A stretch of DNA of 64,000 bases from Periplaneta americana. Its lineage: Eukaryota; Arthropoda; Insecta; Blattodea; Blattidae. Every line of letters begins with the position of its first letter. Positions within the stretch are counted from its first letter, which is position 1. The stretch lies in the NCBI RefSeq assembly GCF_040183065.1, contig NC_091131.1, positions 15,889,800 through 15,953,799 of the forward strand. The letters run 5' to 3'. A program made the translations under genes and the position numbers. The notes below the pieces were generated by a model. That model saw only the letters and a list, made by a program, of their open reading frames with translations, was not told the origin of the DNA and did not search any database. Shown in pieces: positions 58,557 through 64,000 of this stretch.

Positions 58557-59835
58557 CTTACTTACTTACTGGCTTTTAAGGAACCCGGAGGTTCATTGCC
58601 GCCCTCACATAAGCCCGCCATTGGTCCCTATCCTGAGCAAGATTAATCCAGTCTCTAACATCATATCCCACCTCCCTCAAATCCATTTGAATATTACCCT
58701 CCCATCTACGTCTCGACCTCCACAAAGGTCTTTTCCCCTCTGGCCTCCCAACTAACACTCTATATGCATTTCTGGATTCGCCCATAAGTGCTAAATGCCC
58801 TGCCCATCTCAAACGTATGGATTTAATGTTCCTAATTATGTCAGGTGAAGGATGCAATGCGTGCAGCTCTGCGTTGTGTAACTTTTTCCATTCTCCTGTA
58901 ACTTCATCCCTCTTAGCCCCAAATATTTTCCTAAGAACCTTATTCTCAGAAACCCTCAATCTCTGTTCCTCTCTCAAAGTGAGAATCCAAGTTTCACAGC
59001 CATGCAGAACAACCGGTAATATAACTGTTTTATAAATTCTGACTTTCAGATTTTTTGACAGCAGACTTGATGACAAAAGCTTCTCAACCGAATAATAACA
59101 GGCATTTCCCATATTTATTCTGCGTTTAATTTCCCCCCCGAGTGTCATTTATATTTGTTACTGTTGCTCCAAGATATTTGAATTTTTCCACCTCTTCGAA
59201 GGATAAATCTCCAATTTGTATATTTCCATTTCGTACAATATTCTGACCATTCGACATAACCATATACTTAGTCTTTTCGGGATTTACTTCCAACCCTATC
59301 TCTTTACTTGCTTCAAGTAGAATTTCCGCGTTTTCCCTAATCGTTTGTGGATTTTCTCCTAACATATTCACGTCATCCGCATAGACAAGAAGCTGATGTA
59401 ACCAGTTCAATTCCAAGCCCTCTGTGTCATCCTGAACTTTCCTAATGGCATATTCTAGAGCGAAGTTAAAAAGTAAAGGTGATAGTGCATCTCCCTGCTA
59501 AAGTCCGCAGTGAATTGGAAAAGCATCAGATAGAAACTGGCCTATACGGATTCTGCTGTAAGTTTCACTAAGACACATTTTAATTAATCAAACTAGTTTC
59601 TTGGGGATACCAAATTCAATAAGAATATTATATAAAACCTCTCTTAACCGAGTCATATGCCTTTTTGAAATCTATGAATAACGGATGTACTGTACCCTTA
59701 TACTCCCATTTTTTCTCCAATATCTGTCGAATACAAAAAATCTGATCAATAGTCAATCTATTACGCCTAAAACCACACTGATGATCCCCAATAATTTCAT
59801 CTACATACGGAGTTAATTGCTTACATAAGAGAAAT
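58557..59835 (-). pseudogene. TAAG-tailed LINE, most complete copy (copy 5)
   Basis: The minus strand runs from within the RT domain: GDHQCGFRRNRLTIDQIFCI, LFIDFKKAYDSV, then [35 protein letters not shown] (intact YADD), [28 protein letters not shown]. After a one-base shift near 59140 comes the 190-codon tail ending AAMNLRVP. The 3' end is GGTTCCTTAAAAGCC plus (TAAG)n at 58557-58580. It is truncated at about residue 200 of a normal RT; no endonuclease. Confidence 0.95.
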
Positions 59836-60109
59836 TACATGTTGTCTTTTTTAATTTGAGACTCGTTAATTTTAATTAAAAGTTGTAGACTAGCTGCATG
59901 TGCATCATTCTAGGTTGAACTCACTCGTAGATACTGTACGGTTAGGCAGATAAGAGGAAAATTGCTGGAAACTGCGTTTGAATAGTGAAAACGTACATAT
60001 CCATGAAAGGCTCGTAATATATATATTTCTGCAGTGTCACACATTTGTTGTAATGATATGGTGAACCATTTATATTTTTTTTGTACTTTGTAATTATTAA
60101 TTATTTTTT
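59836..60109. other. Intron or intergenic, nothing recognised
   Basis: AT-rich DNA between two LINE fragments. Confidence 0.35.
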
Positions 60110-60712
60110 TATTATCCTTGCATGTATTGGACCTAGTGCCAACGCTTGAACGGTCTGCCCAAGGATCTCTTGCCCACAGAATGGTAATTTAAAATTTGGC
60201 GTGGAATTCTAGAACGAGGCATTCTTATGACATGTGATCTCCAGTTTTGTCTGTATTTCTGTAGGTATTCCGTAATTCGGTTCAATCTGCAGTTCTTTCA
60301 TAATGTCAAAATTTCTAATTTGATCCATTGTCGTGTATCTCGCTGTACGACGCGTAAGTCTCATTTCTGCCGCCGTTAATCTTTGTGAATCAATATTACG
60401 AATCGTCCAAGCTTCACTACCAAAACAGAGTATAGGGCCAATGTTTTATAAATTCTGGTGCGCGTGTGTTTTTGTACTAAGGTTTTTTTGAATATATGAT
60501 TAGTTATCCCCATTGCTCTGTTGAATTTAATAATTTTCTCATTCAAATCCTTTTCTTCTTCATATGAAATTTGGTAACCGAGATAACTAAAATTTTTGAC
60601 TTGTTCGATGATCTTATTATTGATGCGTATTTTGCTACGGACTGGTTCCTTTCCTAAAAAAGCCATCACTTTAGAATTTTAGTTGAAATTTCCATATTGA
60701 AACTTTCTAATT
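60110..60712 (-). pseudogene. LINE RT C-terminal remnant, related to the 3-kb copy
   Basis: The minus frame 60376-60669 gives MMAFLGKEPVRSKIRINNKI, VKNFSYLGYQISYEEEKDLN and LVQKHTRTRIYKTL. It continues after a shift as FGSEAWTIRNIDSQRLTAAE and MRLTRRTARYTTMDQIRN. It is parallel in layout to 3075-3752. Confidence 0.85.
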
Positions 60713-60722
60713 ATTAATTTAC

Positions 60723-61903
60723 TTACTGAAAGCACCCGGTGTTTCACGGATTTTCCTTTCTGCTTCTGTTTTTAATTAAACTGGTTATTACATTTTCGGA
60801 AATCTCGGAAACCTAACTATAGACAACCAAAACGAATTGTCTTTACTAAGGTAAGATGAATCTTTACTTAACGTCACTTACATGAATTGATGAACTTCTT
60901 AGCGAAATCCCTGCCAATGTTAACAAAATATAAAACAGTTCTAATCAGACACCGAAAAGAAAACATGTCTCATGTACCTGACGTTCAACAGTTTTTTTAT
61001 TTATATGTTTATTTCTTTTAATTATTTATATATATATTTATTTATTTATATTTGTGTAGTTAAGGCCTAAGGCCATTAGGCCTTCTCTTCGACACCGCCA
61101 GAAATACAAATAAAATAAGAGAAAAATCAAACTATGAACAAAGTAAAACCCAAAGAAAATATGATTCCTTTTCGTCTATCTGATCAGTTTCAGCATCGAA
61201 TCAATATATAGGGCCTACTTCTTGCACGAATTATCTAGTTTTAGCCTTCATGATGTGTATCAGCAATGCTATTTAATTTCGTGTTATAATTTCCATGGCC
61301 TCGTGAAAGTCAATGTTGAATACAACAGACAATAATATACTGGTCTCTTACGCAGAGGGCCCGGGTTCGATTCCCGGTCGGGTTGAATTTCCTGGTTGAG
61401 GTTTTTCAGGGTTTTTCCTCAACCGTAAGGCAAATTCCAGGAAATTCGGGCCACAACATCCCTGAAAATCACTGGCCTCATTCATCACCGAAATCATATT
61501 CAAAACAAATCAGTCATACATATACAGTCGCCATCTAGTTCACAAAAATAGAACCAGTCTCAACAATAGTACACAGGCCTTCGGATATCAACCAAAGATT
61601 AACTCGCGATATGACCAAAGATGTTAAAACGAGTATATGGGTAAATAACAGCGAGGGAAAACAAATTGACTATAGAAGATTGCATTTTAGTATTACACAG
61701 GAATGTTTGAGCGCATTTATTTTTTTATATTTTAATTAATTTAACGTCCATTTGCACAATTTTAATATAGCCTATGTTTTTCTCCTGGTTATGAAGGTTA
61801 AATGTGCAAACTTTGGCACATATCGGTCAAAGCGTATAGATTTGTATATAGAACATACATACATACATACATACATACCCACATTCACTTTTATATATTA
61901 AGA
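60723..61903 (-). mobile_element. Helitron/Helentron-like non-autonomous element, copy B
   Basis: Reverse complement of copy A at both ends: start TCTTAATATATAAAAGTGAA near 61903, end CACCGGGTGCTTTCAGTAAG near 60723. The terminal CCCGGG...CCCGGG hairpin is worn (TCCGTGAAACACCGGGTG). It holds the captured LINE 3' hairpin module at 61060-61110 and a SINE insertion at 61338-61662 that copy A lacks. Much of copy A's interior is deleted here. Confidence 0.65.
61338..61662 (+). mobile_element. SINE inserted in Helitron-like copy B
   Basis: GCCCGGGTTCGATTCCCGGTC (B box) at about 61360-61382 is followed by TTCCTGGTTGAGGTTTTTCA and a long body ending near GAGTATATGGGTAAATAACA. The empty site in copy A (GACAATAATAAAAAACAATT on the minus strand) defines both borders. 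The head is truncated before the A box. Confidence 0.8.
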
Positions 61904-61920
61904 TTTGTAGTAACTGTATT

Positions 61921-61985
61921 CGTTGTTTCTGGCTGAGTGGAAGAGATGGCGTGATGGCCTTAATTCCGCCAGAATAAATAAATGA
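61921..61985 (+). repeat. LINE 3'-end hairpin module
   Basis: TTTCTGGC...GATGGCGTGATGGCC...GCCAGAA followed by AATAAATAAATG. Isolated, 58 bp from the donor of the 62.1-kb exon, inside its intron. Confidence 0.7.
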
Positions 61986-62043
61986 AACATTTTCTCTTAC
62001 GATTATCACCCAAGGACTAAGCTCAATTAATGTAAATGCTTAC

Positions 62044-62163
62044 CAGAGGCACAGGAAAATCCTGCAGCGTCGACAAACCGATGCCGGTGACTTGGACTTC
62101 TCCTGAAGAGGCTAGAACCACCCCCACAAGCACGATGATGGTGGCGGGACCCAGCCATCGCAT
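62044..62163 (-). CDS. First coding exon of a secreted protein gene
   Basis: From ATG at 62163 the minus strand encodes 40 residues, MRWLGPATIIVLVGVVLASS then GEVQVTGIGLSTLQDFPVPL. This is a signal peptide with likely cleavage near ASSG/EVQV. It ends in phase 0 at CTG with donor GTAAGC (62043). The next minus-strand exon in the same phase with a clean acceptor is at 45325, giving a 509-residue precursor with a 16.7-kb intron. An overlapping minus frame starting at a TTG (62293) also looks hydrophobic but lacks an ATG. Eight 184-bp repeats start about 150 bp upstream. The join to 45325 is inference; the exon itself is well supported. Confidence 0.75.
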
Positions 62164-62311
62164 AGTGCCGTCTTGGAGCGAAGCACTTCAGAAATATGGA
62201 GCAGCACGAGTCGTCATCTCTGCAGAAACAATTGACGAATGCTGGAGCGAAGATCCCACAGAATGCCAGCGCGGATGTTACAACATAGGTCAAGTGCGTT
62301 TAGATAAAAGC

Positions 62312-63785
62312 GGTTTGATCAGCGGATCTGAGCGTTGGAATTCATGGCTGTCGTACTTTCCTGCAATTGGACAAATTGACCAAAACACCGAAAATAAAAG
62401 TCAACCAAAAAGCATGATTTAAAAGTTTCACAGTTTTATATATTTTTTCAAAAACGTAAGTTTTTCCGAGATCCATTAACAGAGATCACGAGGGAAGTTT
62501 GATCAGCGGATCTGAGCGTTGGAATTCATGGCTGTCATACTTTCCTGCAATTGGACAAATTGACCAAAAGACCGAAAATGAAAGTCAAACAAATAAACAT
62601 GATTTAAAAGTTTCACAGTTTTATATATTTTTCAGAAACGTAAGTTTTTCCGAGATCCATCATCAGAGATCACGAGGAAAGTTTGATCAGCGGATCTGAG
62701 CGTTGGAATTCATGGCTGTCGTACTTTCCTGCAATTAGACAAATTGACCAAAAGACCGAAAATAAAAGTCAAACAAATAAGCATGATTTAAAAGTTTCAC
62801 AGTTTTATATATTTTTCAGAAACGTAAGTTTTTCCGAGATCCATCATCAGAGATCACGAGGAAAGTTTGATCAGCGGATCTGAGCGTTGGAATTCATGGC
62901 TGTCGTACTTTCCTGCAATTGGACAAATTGACCAAAACACCGAAAATGAAAGTCAAACAAATAAACATGATTTAAAAGTTTCACAGTTTTATATTTTTTC
63001 AGAAACGTAAGTTTTTCCGAGATCCATCATCAGAGATCACGAGGAAAGTTTGATCAGCGGATCTGAGCGTTGGAATTCATGGCTGTCGTACTTTCCTGCA
63101 ATTGGACAAATTGACCAAAACACCGAAAATAAAAGTCAAACAAATAAGCATGATTTAAAAGTTTCACAGTTTTATATATTTTTCAGAAATGTAAGTTTTT
63201 CCGAGATCCGTCATCAGAGATCACGAGGAAAGTTTGATCAGCGGATCTGAGCGTTGGAATTCATGGCTGTCGTACTTTCCTGCAGTTGGACAAATCGACC
63301 AAAACACCGAAAATAAAAGTCAAACAAATAAGCATGATTTAAAAGTTTCACAGTTTTATATATTTTTCAGAAACGTAAGTTTTTCCGAGATCCATCATCA
63401 GAAATCACGAGGAAAGTTTGATCAGCGGATCTGAGCGTTGGAATTCATGGCTGTCGTACTTTCCTGCAATTGGACAAATTGACCAAAACACCGAAAATAA
63501 AAGTCAAACAAATAAGCATGATTTAAAAGTTTCACAGTTTTATATATTTTTCAGAAACGTAAGTTTTTCCGAGATCCATCATCAGAGATCACGAGGAAAG
63601 TTTGATCAGCGGATCTGAGCGTTGGAATTCATGGCTGTCGTACTTTCCTGCAATTGGACAAATTGACCAAAACACCTAAAATAAAAGTCAAACAAATAAG
63701 CATGATTTAAAAGTTCCACAGTCTTACATTTTTTCAGAAACGTAAGTTTTTCCGAGATCCATCATTAGAGATCACGAGGAAAGTG
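62312..63785. repeat. 184-bp tandem array, eight units
   Basis: GATCAGCGGATCTGAGCG recurs near 62318, 62501, 62685, 62869, 63052, 63236, 63420 and 63604, a spacing of 183-184 bp. Units are over 90 percent alike by eye; the first and last are the most diverged (the last ends in TTTTTTCAGAAACG and then unique DNA). Each unit leaves a 66-codon plus frame (MISGSERWNSW...), an artefact of the repeat. It is immediately upstream of the minus-strand first exon. Confidence 0.95.
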
Positions 63786-63834
63786 AATCCTATTTTATGG
63801 ATCATGTGTAGTATTTTCTGTAGTTTACAAACTA

Positions 63835-64000
63835 TCATTCAATAATTGTAATGACTTTTACATTGAACAGACTGGAAGATCTTTTCACACACGTTACAAA
63901 GAACACATCCCAGCCATAACCAATCACACAACAATAATTCAATCTACGTAGAATACATCACAAACTCCAAACATGACTATAGCAACATAGACAGAACAGA
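63835..64000 (+). pseudogene. Penelope-like element GIY-YIG endonuclease fragment
   Basis: The plus strand gives NCNDFYIEQTGRSFHTRYKE and HIPAI, matching the FYIGQTGRxFxTRxxEH block of Penelope-like GIY-YIG domains with the Gly changed to Glu. It continues in a shifted frame as EYITNSKHDYSNIDRT to the window edge. It may extend further. Confidence 0.85.

Noticed and set aside
62027..62293. Cys-rich small secreted protein on the minus strand overlapping the 62.1-kb exon
   Set aside because: The frame starts at TTG, not ATG, and overlaps the better supported MRWLG exon with its splice donor.
62499..63618. Family of five 66-codon proteins MISGSERWNSW...
   Set aside because: Identical frames generated once per 184-bp unit; stops fall at unit ends and there is no promoter or codon bias.
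47429..63785. CRISPR-like arrays
   Set aside because: Repeats are contiguous 90-184 bp satellites without unique spacers, in a eukaryotic genome.

Overview
The window looks like nuclear DNA of an insect, most likely a blattodean (cockroach or termite). It is AT-rich and dominated by decayed transposons. I recognise from memory the LINE 3' end reading AACCTCCGGGTTCCTTAAAAG followed by (TAAG)n, and the tRNA-derived SINE heads, as typical of cockroach genomes. That species call is inference. There are no prokaryotic features, rRNA genes, free-standing tRNA genes or CRISPR arrays.

Host-gene material is scarce and all on the minus strand. A signal-peptide first exon with a clean donor lies at 62044-62163. 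A 1.4-kb terminal exon with a clean acceptor lies at 43916-45325. They join in phase 0 and would encode a secreted, cysteine-free protein: an RARR processing site, a strongly cationic amphipathic segment, about 28 in-register decapeptides of the K-P-E-T type, and a basic proline-rich tail. This is the best candidate for something undescribed. A second signal-peptide first exon with a TATA box and initiator lies at 22215-22357; its next exon is not visible and may lie beyond the window start. A promoter-like cluster without a clear gene lies at 36829-36897 on the plus strand.

Layout: 1-2 kb pyrimidine minisatellite. 3-12.6 kb LINE remnants, including a four-layer nest at 11.2-12.6 kb (LINE, SINE, mitochondrial nad2 fragment, second short insertion). 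15-24 kb a Helitron-like element, MITEs, a LINE split by a Penelope-like palindrome, a hAT element with a perfect 8-bp target duplication, and the 22.2-kb exon. 26-33 kb MITEs, a broken twin of the hAT element, a DDE transposon pair and LINE tails. 33.9-34.5 kb an (AAAT)n tract. 35-42 kb Harbinger and hAT remnants. 43.9-45.3 kb the decapeptide-repeat exon. 46-49 kb two DNA transposons filled with tandem repeats (about 90 bp and 147 bp). 49.5-60.7 kb MITEs, hAT, mariner, LINEs and SINEs. 60.7-61.9 kb the second Helitron-like copy. 62-63.8 kb the first exon followed by eight 184-bp repeats. 63.8 kb to the end a Penelope-like GIY-YIG fragment.

If the two exons belong together, the 16.7-kb intron between them holds at least a dozen transposon insertions, some in nested order that can be dated relatively. 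No transposon ORF in the window looks intact enough for autonomous movement.
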